Assembly: GCF_016714285.1 (NCBI RefSeq)
Contig: NZ_JADJNN010000003.1
Coordinates: forward strand, 496,001 to 560,000
From: Nannocystis sp.
GTDB taxonomy: Bacteria; Myxococcota_A; Polyangia; Nannocystales; Nannocystaceae
Direction of reading: 5' to 3'
Length of the DNA: 64,000 nucleotides
Positions 36,173 to 43,718 of this stretch are shown one piece after another. The notes under the pieces are model-generated. The model saw nothing but the letters and a program-made list of their open reading frames with translations. It was not told the origin of the DNA and did not search any database. Within the stretch, counting starts at the first letter, position 1. Each line of letters opens with the position of its first letter. The translations under genes and the position numbers were made by a program.

Positions 36173-36394
36173 CGCGATCGTGACGGTGGAGGCGCGAGAT
36201 CGACGAGCGCTGGTGGTGCTGTGCGGAGGCTGTGAAGTGCCGCGAATCTGCGGTCGAGGCGGCGTGGTCAATTGCACGGCCGGCGCGGACGCGGGCGTGC
36301 GGGGGGTGTGGACATCCGTGCGGCCAATTGCGCGGCCAATTGCGCGGTCCGTGGCCGGTTGACGGCACTGGGGCGGCCGGCCAAGCTTGCGGCC

Positions 36395-37828
36395 ATGGTT
36401 TGGTACACGCGTGCGGTGGCGATGGCGCTGGTGTTGGTCGGTTGCTCGAGCGGTGGCCGCGACGAGGACACGGACGGCGTGCTGACCTCGACGGTGCCCT
36501 CGAGCAGCACGGTCGCGACCGACGTCAGCGCGGGGACCACCGAGGCGCCGACGACGGAGCCGCCGACGAGCGCACCGGCGACGACGGAGGTGTGTCCGGT
36601 GGGCACGCTGGATTGTCCGTGTCTGCCGGGCGAGCTGTGTGACGGGTCGCTGGTGTGCGTGGAGGGTGCCTGTGTCGAGGCGACGGGGACGACGGGGAGC
36701 ACGAGCGGGGCGACGACGGTGGAGCCCGGGACGAGCACGGGGGACGACACGACGGGCGCGGTGATGGCGATGTGCGGCGACATGATGCCGGCGCCGGGCG
36801 AGCTGTGTTACGCGCCGGCGAAGGCGCTGGGGATGGGCGCCGGGCCGGTGGCGGTGGCGCTGACCGACCTCAACAAGGACGGTCACCTCGACATCGTGTC
36901 GGTGAACAACACCTCGAACAACCTGACGATCCGGCTCGGCGAGGGCACGGGCGCGTTCAAGGCGCTGTCGGCGTTGGCGGCGGGGATGGGGCCCTACGCG
37001 ATCGCCACGCCGGACATCAACAACGACACGGCGCCGGATCTGGTGGCGGGTAACTATGGCAGCTCGAACCTCTCGATCTATCTCAACAACGGGGTCGGGA
37101 TGATGATCGGTCAGCCGGCGATCGCGGCGGGGATGAACCCGCGGGCGATGGCGACGGCGAACGTCAACAAGGACGACTACGACGACATCTTCGTGGCCAA
37201 CTGGGGCGGGGCGGACGTCGGGGTGTTCATCGGCGACGGCATCGGCTACCCGAACCCGGCGGCGGTGGGCGCGGGCACCAACCCGAGCAGCGTGGCGATC
37301 GGCGACGTCAACGGCGACGGCAAGCTCGACCTCGCGGTCGCCAATTATGGTGCGAGCACGATCGGTGTCTCGCTCGGCAACGGGCTCGGCAACTTCGGGC
37401 CGGCGACGGCCTCGCCGGTCGGCGGGCAGGGCTACAACCTGGCGCTGGCGGACATCAGCGGCGACGGCAAGCTCGACGCGGTCGTGACGGTGCCGGCGCA
37501 GAACTCGGTGTACCTGCTGCAGGGCAACGGGCTCGGCGGCTTCGGCGGGGCGATCCCCTATCCGAGCGGGATGGACCCGCTGGGGCTCGTGGTGGTCGAT
37601 CTGACGGGCGACGGCGACGTCGACGTGGGGGTGACCAACCGCGCGACGGGCATGGTCAGCGTGTTGCAGGGCGACGGGGCCGGCGGGCTCGGGGCGCCGG
37701 AGTCGTTCATGGTCGGGATGATGCCGTTCGCGCTGGCGGCTGGCGACCTCAACGAGGATGGCGTGCCCGATCTGGTGACCGCGAACAACGGCGACAGCAC
37801 GGTGAGCGTGCTCGTCTCGGCGCCGTGA
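36395..37828 (+). CDS. FG-GAP/VCBS-repeat lipoprotein
   Basis: This 477-residue exported lipoprotein has a signal with lipobox-like 'ALVLVGCSSG', then a Thr/Ala linker and a Cys-rich segment ('CPVGTLDCPCLPGELCDG') like other surface proteins here. From about residue 135 come seven FG-GAP-type blades with spaced Asp loops ('DLNKDGHLDIVSVNN', 'DVNGDGKLDLAVANYG', 'DLTGDGDVDVGVTN', 'DLNEDGVPDLVTANNG'), predicting one complete beta-propeller. There is no MYXO-CTERM tail, so lipid anchoring is likely. It is divergent from the permease gene. Downstream lies a repeat field rather than a gene. Ligand unknown. Confidence 0.85.
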   Translation: MVWYTRAVAMALVLVGCSSGGRDEDTDGVLTSTVPSSSTVATDVSAGTTEAPTTEPPTSAPATTEVCPVGTLDCPCLPGELCDGSLVCVEGACVEATGTTGSTSGATTVEPGTSTGDDTTGAVMAMCGDMMPAPGELCYAPAKALGMGAGPVAVALTDLNKDGHLDIVSVNNTSNNLTIRLGEGTGAFKALSALAAGMGPYAIATPDINNDTAPDLVAGNYGSSNLSIYLNNGVGMMIGQPAIAAGMNPRAMATANVNKDDYDDIFVANWGGADVGVFIGDGIGYPNPAAVGAGTNPSSVAIGDVNGDGKLDLAVANYGASTIGVSLGNGLGNFGPATASPVGGQGYNLALADISGDGKLDAVVTVPAQNSVYLLQGNGLGGFGGAIPYPSGMDPLGLVVVDLTGDGDVDVGVTNRATGMVSVLQGDGAGGLGAPESFMVGMMPFALAAGDLNEDGVPDLVTANNGDSTVSVLVSAP

Positions 37829-37860
37829 AGTGCTGGGTCGCGTCGCGTCCGACATCGCAG

Positions 37861-37978
37861 CGCGGGGGACGTCGCACGGGCCGGTGCGGCTGGGTTCGAT
37901 GGCGCGGGGGACGTCGCACGGGCCGGTGCGCCTGGGTTCGATGGCGCGGGGGACGTCGCACGGGCCGGTGCGGTCCGG
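37861..37978. repeat. Three 42-bp tandem repeats (left arm)
   Basis: CGCGGGGGACGTCGCACGGG starts at 37861, 37903 and 37945, with 'GGTTCGATGG' in each spacer. The whole 37829-38563 stretch is gene-free and repeat-rich. Confidence 0.9.
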
Positions 37979-38012
37979 CTGGACGCCCGCGGATGCTCGA
38001 GAAGCCGGAGGT

Positions 38013-38104
38013 CCGAGAGGGGGGTCGCCCTCAAACACGGCCTGACACACCGTCGCCGGGGTGATGCCCGGGTCTACGCCGGACTCGGTCGACCCCCCTC
38101 TCGG
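38013..38104. repeat. Perfect 15-bp inverted repeat CCGAGAGGGGGGTCG
   Basis: CCGAGAGGGGGGTCG at 38013-38027 and its exact complement CGACCCCCCTCTCGG at 38090-38104 enclose a 62-bp loop. Nothing downstream looks like a T-run, so a simple terminator is unlikely. Confidence 0.8.
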
Positions 38105-38368
38105 CCCTCCGGCAAGTGAAGCCTCCGCTCAAGGACGGTGCGGTCGGCGTCGCCGAGCGCCGGACCGCACCGGCCCTGAGGGCGCGACATGGCTGCATGA
38201 ACATGTCCCTTGCGACATGCTACCTGCGAAGCCGAGCGACTTCGCGGTTTGGGGCCACCCGCGACGTGGTCCCAGGTCCAGGCCCCAGCATGGGCCGCCG
38301 CACGAGACGGTGAAGGGCCGTATCCCGACGCCGCTCCACGACACGGCCCTCCCACTGGCAGCCCGAGT

Positions 38369-38448
38369 ATGTCGCTACCGCCATGTCGCTACCGCCATGT
38401 CGCTACCGCCATGTCGCTACAACCATGTCCCTACCGCCATGTCGCGCC
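38369..38448. repeat. 14-bp tandem repeat (about six units)
   Basis: ATGTCGCTACCGCC recurs at 38369, 38383, 38397, 38411, 38425 and 38439, the later units with one or two substitutions. Confidence 0.9.
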
Positions 38449-38530
38449 ATCGAACCCAGCCGCACGGGCCCGTGCGACGTCGTCCGCGCCATCGAACCCA
38501 GCCGCACCGGCCCGTGCGACGTCGTCCGCG
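38444..38530. repeat. Two 42-bp repeats (inverted right arm)
   Basis: GCGCCATCGAACCCAGCCGC... starts at 38444 and 38486. This is the reverse complement of the 42-bp units at 37861-37978, so the gene-free region is flanked by inverted arrays. Confidence 0.9.
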
Positions 38531-38563
38531 CTGCCGACCGTTCACAGCTGCTATGCCGAGGTG

Positions 38564-38785
38564 CTAGCGGGGCTCGAAGCAGGCGCGTGAGGGCTGGCAG
38601 CGCTCGGGGACGCTGAGGTCGCCGTCGGGGCCGGTGACGAACTGGGTGCGCAGGCAGTGGTAGTGGCTCGAGCGCGAGGTGGTGAAGGCGTCGGGGGTGT
38701 CGCGGCCGTACACGTGCAGCGCCTTGGTGCGCAGGTGCTTGCAGACGGGCTGGCTGGTGTCGTGGACGCGGAGGTAGGTGGGCAT
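38564..38785 (-). CDS. Small Cys-containing protein at the end of the pao-like operon
   Basis: This 73-residue protein starts 'MPTYLRVHDTSQPVCKHLRT' and ends 'PERCQPSRACFEPR', with four cysteines and a 'FVTGPDGDLSVP' loop. It begins 5 bp after the paoB-like stop and so is the last gene of the oxidoreductase operon. The spaced cysteines suggest metal binding or disulfides. I do not recognise a named family. There is no signal peptide, so it would be cytosolic. Codon bias and tight spacing support a real gene. Confidence 0.65.
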   Translation of the reverse strand: MPTYLRVHDTSQPVCKHLRTKALHVYGRDTPDAFTTSRSSHYHCLRTQFVTGPDGDLSVPERCQPSRACFEPR

Positions 38786-38790
38786 GGTGG

Positions 38791-39789
38791 TCACTCCGGG
38801 AGCGGGAGGTCGGCGGCGCGGTGGAGGGCCTCGCGCAGCAGGCCCTGGGCGAGGGGGAGCTTGTAGGCGTTGTGGCGCAGCGGGCGGGCGGGGGCGAGGG
38901 CGGCGGCGGCGGCCTTGCGGAAGAGATCGGCGGACGGCGCCTGGTTCTCGAGCACGGCCTCGGCCTCGCGGCTGCGCCACGGGGTCGGGGCGACGTGGCC
39001 GAGGACGACGCGGACCTGCGTCATCACACCTGTCGCAAGGGACAGGCTGACGGCGGCCTCGACGAGCGGCCAGTCGTGCGACTGCTTCTCCTTGGCGACG
39101 GCGTAGGCGGAGCGGCGGCCGGGGGGCGCGGGCGGGAGGACGACGCGCAGGAGCAGCTCGCCGGGGCCGAGGGAGTGCTCGCGGGTGGGGTCTTGCTTGG
39201 GGCCGACGAAGAGGTCGGCGAGGGGGATGTTGCGCGGGGTGTCGCCAGCGATGTCGACGCTGGCGTCGAGGGCGAGGAGGGCGGCGGCGAGGGTGCTCGG
39301 GTGGACGATGAAGCTCGGGCCGCCGCCCAAGATCGCGTGGTACTTGTTCTCGCCGGTGACGGCGAGGCAGGCGTCGCCGCCCTTCTTGAGGCACACGAGG
39401 TCGACGTTGCGGTAGTACCAGCAGCGCGGGCGCTGCAGCAGGTTGCCGCCGAGGGTGGCGAGGTTGCGGATGCCCGGGGTGGCGGCCGAGCCGGCGGCCT
39501 CGCGCAGGACGGCGTCGAGTTCGGCGGCGGCGGCGAGCTCGGCGAGGGTGACGAGGGCGCCGAGCTGGCAGCCGCCGGCGGGGTCGGGGTTGATGCCGCG
39601 CAAGGACTTTTCGTCGGCGATCGTGCGCAGGTCGATGAGCTCGGCGGGGGCGTCGAGGCCCTCCTTCATGCGGTCGAGGAGGTCGACGCCGCCGGCGCGG
39701 AAGAGCCGGGCTCGCGGGTGCTCGTGCACGCGGTCCCGGGCGGCGAGCAGGGTGGTCGGGCGGATGAGGGCGAAGGGTTGCATGGTCAT
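38791..39789 (-). CDS. paoB: PaoB-like FAD (and 4Fe-4S) subunit of molybdenum aldehyde oxidoreductase
   Basis: This 332-residue FAD-binding subunit of the xanthine dehydrogenase family carries electrons between the iron-sulfur and molybdenum subunits. FAD elements are 'RAGGVDLLDRMKEGL' and 'IRNLATLGGNLLQRPRCWYY'. The stretch from 'RCWYYRNVDLVCLKKGGDAC' onward matches the PaoB insertion that carries an extra 4Fe-4S cluster, rather than XdhB/CoxM proteins that lack it. A CTGTCGCAAGGGACAG palindrome occurs within the coding sequence at 39030-39045. Its 5' end is triplicated upstream. It is followed by a small Cys protein. Confidence 0.88.
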   Translation of the reverse strand: MTMQPFALIRPTTLLAARDRVHEHPRARLFRAGGVDLLDRMKEGLDAPAELIDLRTIADEKSLRGINPDPAGGCQLGALVTLAELAAAAELDAVLREAAGSAATPGIRNLATLGGNLLQRPRCWYYRNVDLVCLKKGGDACLAVTGENKYHAILGGGPSFIVHPSTLAAALLALDASVDIAGDTPRNIPLADLFVGPKQDPTREHSLGPGELLLRVVLPPAPPGRRSAYAVAKEKQSHDWPLVEAAVSLSLATGVMTQVRVVLGHVAPTPWRSREAEAVLENQAPSADLFRKAAAAALAPARPLRHNAYKLPLAQGLLREALHRAADLPLPE

Positions 39790-39865
39790 CCGCGGGCGGT
39801 TGGGAGGGCGAAGGGTTGCATGGTCATCCGCGGTCGGGGGTGAGGGCGAAGGGGTGCGTGGTCAT
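39786..39865 (-). repeat. Triplicated paoC/paoB junction: two coupled 13-codon mini-ORFs
   Basis: On the minus strand the units 39865-39824 (MTTHPFALTPDRG, stop) and 39827-39786 (MTMQPFALPTARG, stop) are copies of the paoB start 'MTMQPFAL' fused to the paoC end 'ARG-stop'. Each stop overlaps the next start as ATGA, from the paoC stop through to the paoB ATG at 39789. The period is 38 bp. Confidence 0.85.
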
Positions 39866-42207
39866 CCGCGAGCGGGGGCGGCGGTTGGGATGGCGCCGAG
39901 GGCCGCGAGGACGCGGTCGGGGGTGAGGGGGAGGCTGCGCACCGGGGTGCCGATCGCGCTGAAGACGGCGCAGGCGATCGCGGCGGCGGTGGGGATCGTG
40001 GCGGGCTCGCCGATGCCGATCGCGCCGGTGTTGTTGGCGCCGGTGTGGACCTCGGTGAAGACGACGTCGATCGCGGGGACGTCGCGGGCGCCGGCGATCT
40101 TGTAGCTGTCGAGGTTGGGGTTCAGCATGACGCCGTGGCGCTTGTCCATGACGCGCTGCTCGCTGAGCGCGTAGCTGGTGCCGAGGATGATGCCGCCTGT
40201 GATCTGCGAGCGGCAGGTCAGGGGGTTCATGACGCGGCCGCAGTCGTGGAGGGCGAGCACGTGGGTGGCGCGGACCAGGCCGGTCCAGGTGTCGAGCTCG
40301 ACCTCGGCGAACTGGACCCCGGCGATCGCCACGCTGTTGCCGCCCATGAAGCGGCTCGGGTAGGCGCCGTAGGTGTCGGGGCGGGTGCCGGTGGCGACGA
40401 TCGCCTCGCCCGCGATGTGCTTGCACAGGTCAACGAAGGCGATCGACTTGCCGCCGACGCGGGCGCCCTTGCTGTCCCAAAGGACATCCTCGGGGCGGCG
40501 CGCGGCGAGCTGCTTGCCGGCGAGCTCGCGCAGCTGCTGGAGGACGGCCTCGGCGGCGGCGCGCACGGCGGGGGTGACCGACGAGGTGGTGTTGCTGCCG
40601 CCGCTGCCGACGGAGGGGCCGAGCTCGCTGGTGCCGATGCGGACGCGGATGTCGGCGAGCGGGCGGCGCAGCACCTCGGCGACGACCTGCGCGACGACGG
40701 TGGTGATGCCGCCGCCGATGTCCTGGAGGCCGTTGCGCAGCTCGATGCTGCCGTCGCGGCCGACGCTGAGGCTGGCGACGACGGCCTTGCCGCGGCCGAA
40801 GTCGCCCCAGATCGAGGCGGCCACGCCGACGCCGTGGCGCAGCCTGGTGTTGCGCTGGCGCTCGTCGGCGACGCGCTTGCGTTTGTTGTCCCAGTCGAAC
40901 TGCTTGCGGCCGAGCTCGAACTGGTGGCGGCGGACGGGGTGCTCGTTGTGGGCGAGGCGGAGCTCGAGCGGGTCCTTGCCGAGCTTGACCGCGAGCTCGT
41001 CGAGGGCGAGCTCGATGGCGAAGGCGCCCTGCGGATGGCCGGGGGCGCGGAAGGCGGTGGCAGGGCCCGCGTGGGTGAAGACGTCGTGCGACTCGACGCG
41101 GATGTTGGGGCACTTCGTGTAGATCGCGAAGGCGTTGCGGCCGACGCCGGCGCCGGTGCCGATGCCGCCGCTGCCGTGGGCGAGGACCTTGATCGCGGTG
41201 AGGCTGCCGTCGGCGGCGGCGCCGAGCGTGACCTGCTGGATCGAGTCCGGGCGGTTGCCGGTGCACAGGTGCTCCTCGCGGCGGTCGAGCAGGAGGGCGA
41301 CCGGGGCCCGGGCCTGACGCGCGAGCTCGCCGGCGATGAAGCCGAGGCGTGAGCCGGGGGCCGAGGCGCCGAACTTGGCACCGAAGCCGCCGCCCATGTA
41401 GTCGGTGATGACGTGGACGTCCTGCGGCTTGAGGCCGAAGACCTCGGCGAGCTCGTCGCGCACGGAGAAGATGCCCTGGGTCGAGCACCAGGCGGTGAGC
41501 GAGGTGGGGCTGTCCCAGCGGAGCACGATGCTGTGGGTCTCGAGGGCGCTGTGGGTGTGGGCCTGGGTGCTGTAGGTGGCCTCGTGGGTGACCTTGGCCT
41601 GGCGCAGGCCCTTGTCGACGTCGCCTTTCTTCTGCGAGGGGCTCATGCGCAGGTTGCCGCGCTGACTGCTGCCGGTCGGGGTGCCGGGCTCGTCGCCCTC
41701 GGTGCTGCGCTCGCGGACCTGGGCGCGGTGGACCAGCGGCGCGTCGGGTTGCATGGCGGCGGTGGTGTCGACGACGAAGGGCTGCGGGCTGTAGCGGACG
41801 GCGATGCGGGCGAGGGCGGCGTGGGCCTGTTGTGGGGTGGTCGCGGCGAGGGCGGCGACGTCCTGGCCGGCGAAGAGGAGGCGGTCGCCGGGCTTGGCGA
41901 CGGCGAGCACGGCGAGCACGCCGGGGGCGCCGCGGGCGGGTTCGAGGTCGAGGGCGTCGAGCACGGCGCAGGGGTGCGGGCAGCGGAGCACGGCGGCGTG
42001 GACGAGGCCGGCGGGGCGCTGGTCGTGGGTGTAGCGGGCGGCGCCGGTGACCTTGGCGGCGGCCTCGATGCGGGGGTGGGGCTTGCCGACGACGTCGAGC
42101 TTGGTGGTCGCGTCCCAGGGCTGGGGCTCGCCCGCGGGCAGGGCGACCTCGATGTCGCGCAGCTGATCGGCGAAGCCGACCTTGAGCTTGCGGGTGCCGT
42201 CGGCCAT
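39862..42207 (-). CDS. paoC: PaoC-like molybdenum-binding catalytic subunit
   Basis: This 781-residue large subunit of the xanthine oxidase family binds the molybdenum-cytosine-dinucleotide-type cofactor and oxidises aldehydes, probably in the periplasm. Motifs: 'GGGFGAKFGA' (Moco binding), 'AFRAPGHPQGAFAIELALDE', 'GLQDIGGGITTVVAQVVAE', 'GSGGSNTTSS' and C-terminal 'AIGIGEPATIPTAAAI' with the active-site Glu in GxGE. The ATG at 42207 shares its A with the stop of the 2Fe-2S subunit gene. A Lys/Ser-rich stretch near residue 190 ('SQRGNLRMSPSQKKGD') is longer than in typical members. Substrate range cannot be read from sequence. Confidence 0.9.
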   Translation of the reverse strand: MADGTRKLKVGFADQLRDIEVALPAGEPQPWDATTKLDVVGKPHPRIEAAAKVTGAARYTHDQRPAGLVHAAVLRCPHPCAVLDALDLEPARGAPGVLAVLAVAKPGDRLLFAGQDVAALAATTPQQAHAALARIAVRYSPQPFVVDTTAAMQPDAPLVHRAQVRERSTEGDEPGTPTGSSQRGNLRMSPSQKKGDVDKGLRQAKVTHEATYSTQAHTHSALETHSIVLRWDSPTSLTAWCSTQGIFSVRDELAEVFGLKPQDVHVITDYMGGGFGAKFGASAPGSRLGFIAGELARQARAPVALLLDRREEHLCTGNRPDSIQQVTLGAAADGSLTAIKVLAHGSGGIGTGAGVGRNAFAIYTKCPNIRVESHDVFTHAGPATAFRAPGHPQGAFAIELALDELAVKLGKDPLELRLAHNEHPVRRHQFELGRKQFDWDNKRKRVADERQRNTRLRHGVGVAASIWGDFGRGKAVVASLSVGRDGSIELRNGLQDIGGGITTVVAQVVAEVLRRPLADIRVRIGTSELGPSVGSGGSNTTSSVTPAVRAAAEAVLQQLRELAGKQLAARRPEDVLWDSKGARVGGKSIAFVDLCKHIAGEAIVATGTRPDTYGAYPSRFMGGNSVAIAGVQFAEVELDTWTGLVRATHVLALHDCGRVMNPLTCRSQITGGIILGTSYALSEQRVMDKRHGVMLNPNLDSYKIAGARDVPAIDVVFTEVHTGANNTGAIGIGEPATIPTAAAIACAVFSAIGTPVRSLPLTPDRVLAALGAIPTAAPARG

Positions 42208-42830
42208 CACGCGCCTCCCTTCGCCACCGAGAGCACGGCGGCGACGACGTTCGGGTAGGTGCCGCAGCGGCACAGGTTGCCGGCGATCGCGTGCTCGACG
42301 GCGGCGGCGTCGGTCGCCCCGCGACGGTTCAGGAGGGCCTGGCAGGACATCAACATGCCGGAGCTGCAGTAGCCGCACTGGAGCGCGTCGTGCTCGATGA
42401 AGGCGCGCTGCAGCGGCGAGAGCTGGTTGTTGGTGGCGAGGCCCTCGACGGTGGTGACGCCGCGGCCCTCGACGTCGTGGGCGAGGGTCATGCAGCTGGG
42501 CTGCGGGGCGCCGTCGACGAGCACGGTGCAGGCCCCGCAGGCGCCGCGGTCGCAGACGAGCTTGCTGCCGGTGGCGTCGAGTTGGTGGCGGAGGAGCTCG
42601 AGCAAGGTGGTGCTCGGGGCGGCCTCGAGGGTCTGCGGGGCGCCGTTGAGGGTGAAGCGCAGCGGTGCGGGTCCGGGGCCGAGAGCGGTGCCGGCGAGCG
42701 GCGGGGCGGCGGGGTCGAGGCCGGGCGCGGGCGCCGGGGTCGGGGTTTTCGCGGCGCAGCCGGCCACGAGGGTGGCCGAGCCGACCCCGCGAAACAGGCT
42801 GCGACGGGAGATCCGTGGGATGTCGCTCAT
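42207..42830 (-). CDS. paoA: PaoA-like 2Fe-2S subunit with Tat leader
   Basis: This 207-residue iron-sulfur subunit holds two 2Fe-2S clusters: 'CDRGACGACTVLVDGAPQPS' (plant-ferredoxin-like) and 'CGYCSSGMLMSC' with 'GNLCRCGTYPNVVAA'. The N-terminus 'MSDIPRISRRSLFRGVGSA' is a twin-arginine leader followed by a 'LVAGC' lipobox-like site, so the complex is exported folded and may be lipid-anchored. It is the first gene of the operon. The ATG at 42830 is preferred over one six codons upstream because it leaves TAGCGT 8 nt before the start. Electrons likely pass to a membrane or periplasmic acceptor. Confidence 0.9.
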   Translation of the reverse strand: MSDIPRISRRSLFRGVGSATLVAGCAAKTPTPAPAPGLDPAAPPLAGTALGPGPAPLRFTLNGAPQTLEAAPSTTLLELLRHQLDATGSKLVCDRGACGACTVLVDGAPQPSCMTLAHDVEGRGVTTVEGLATNNQLSPLQRAFIEHDALQCGYCSSGMLMSCQALLNRRGATDAAAVEHAIAGNLCRCGTYPNVVAAVLSVAKGGA

Positions 42831-42838
42831 CGTCGCGG

Positions 42839-42844
42839 ACGCTA
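42839..42844 (-). promoter_or_regulatory. Candidate -10 box (TAGCGT) of the pao-like operon
   Basis: On the minus strand TAGCGT ends 8 nt before the ATG at 42830, with no Shine-Dalgarno sequence in between. Confidence 0.45.
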
Positions 42845-42910
42845 CCACGGGGCGAGGCGGGGCTGCGAGGGTGAACGGCCGCCGGTGCCGGACGGTGCTG
42901 GACAGCGTGG

Positions 42911-42928
42911 CTGTCTGAAAGGACAGGT
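42911..42928. repeat. Copy of the CTGTC...GACAGGT palindrome
   Basis: CTGTCTGAAAGGACAGGT lies in the short gap between the pao operon and the DUF1415 gene, a variant of the element arrayed at 14675. Confidence 0.7.
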
Positions 42929-42961
42929 GGCGATGACTTCAGCGCGAGGACGATGGGCTGG

Positions 42962-43690
42962 TCAGAGGTCGGCGCGGGCGGCCAGGAGGGCGGCGATCCG
43001 CTGGTCGAGCTCGGCGCGGCCGGTGCCGGTGCCGACGCTGGCGAAGTTGTGGCGGGCGATGTCCGCGGAGAGCTCGGGGTCGGACTGGATCGCGGTCGCC
43101 GCGAGGGCGCGGTACTCGGGGCCGAGGCGGCCCATCTCCTCGAGGAAGCGGGCGTTGGCGGCGGCCTGGGCCTGGCGCCGGACCTGGTCGAGGAGGTCGG
43201 CGCGGATGCACTGGATCACGGGATCGGGGGTGCGGCGCAGCCACGGGACCAGGCCGTCGGGGGTCGCGGGTCGGCGCGGGTCGGGGCCCTGCAGGCGCGG
43301 GTGGAAGCCGACCATGTAGAAGCGCAGACCGGCGGGGACGCGGGCCTCGTAGGCGTCTCGTACGCCGCGCACGAGGGTCTCGAAGACGTCGAGGTCGTGC
43401 CAGGGGTGGTCCGTGGCGGGCGGGAGGACGAAGGTGAGGAGGATGACCTCGAGCTCGGGGTTCGCCCGGGTGCAGCGGTCGAGCTCGGCGGCGACGATGG
43501 CGGGGTCGATCCCCGGGGGTTCGGGCGCGGCTGCGTCGGACGCGTAGAACAGCGGGCGGGCGACCCGGCCCTGTTCGCGGCAGCGGCGGGCGAAGGGGCA
43601 CAGGGCGAGGGCCTCGACGACCTCGAGCAGGTAGCGGTCGTGGAGCGCCTGGACGTGCTCGGGGGCGGGGCCCGGACCCTGGGCAGACAT
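42962..43690 (-). CDS. DUF1415-like protein
   Basis: This 242-residue cytosolic protein has DUF1415-type features: 'ALALCPFARRCREQGRVARP' near the N-terminus, a 'VILLTFVLPPATDHPWHDL' strand, 'MVGFHPRLQGPDPRRPATPD' with the FHP signature, and 'RTPDPVIQCIRADLLDQVRR'. No function is established for the family that I know of; the conserved Cys and His suggest an enzyme or metal site. Its promoter overlaps that of the divergent lipoprotein gene: TACACT (43705-43700, minus) ends 9 nt before the ATG. Confidence 0.82.
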   Translation of the reverse strand: MSAQGPGPAPEHVQALHDRYLLEVVEALALCPFARRCREQGRVARPLFYASDAAAPEPPGIDPAIVAAELDRCTRANPELEVILLTFVLPPATDHPWHDLDVFETLVRGVRDAYEARVPAGLRFYMVGFHPRLQGPDPRRPATPDGLVPWLRRTPDPVIQCIRADLLDQVRRQAQAAANARFLEEMGRLGPEYRALAATAIQSDPELSADIARHNFASVGTGTGRAELDQRIAALLAARADL

Positions 43691-43699
43691 GCGGGCGGG

Positions 43700-43709
43700 A
43701 GTGTATCCT
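43700..43709. promoter_or_regulatory. Overlapping divergent -10 boxes
   Basis: Minus: TACACT (43705-43700) ends 9 nt before the 43690 ATG. Plus: TATCCT (43704-43709) ends 9 nt before the 43719 ATG. The two hexamers share two bases, so the opposing polymerases should exclude each other. Confidence 0.55.
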
Positions 43710-43718
43710 GAAGCGACG

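Noticed and set aside
34691..38050. A 1119-codon minus-strand open frame spanning the permease and the FG-GAP gene
   Set aside because: Only its last 488 codons (from 36157) look like protein; the rest is Arg/His-rich shadow of the plus-strand FG-GAP gene and of the repeat field.
37861..38530. Possible CRISPR array
   Set aside because: Units are contiguous tandem repeats without unique spacers, occur inverted at both sides, and no cas gene is near.
38061..38616. Several plus-strand open frames in the repeat field
   Set aside because: They consist of translated tandem repeats (RTQPHGPVRRRPRH and similar) with no start signal; the repeat explains them.
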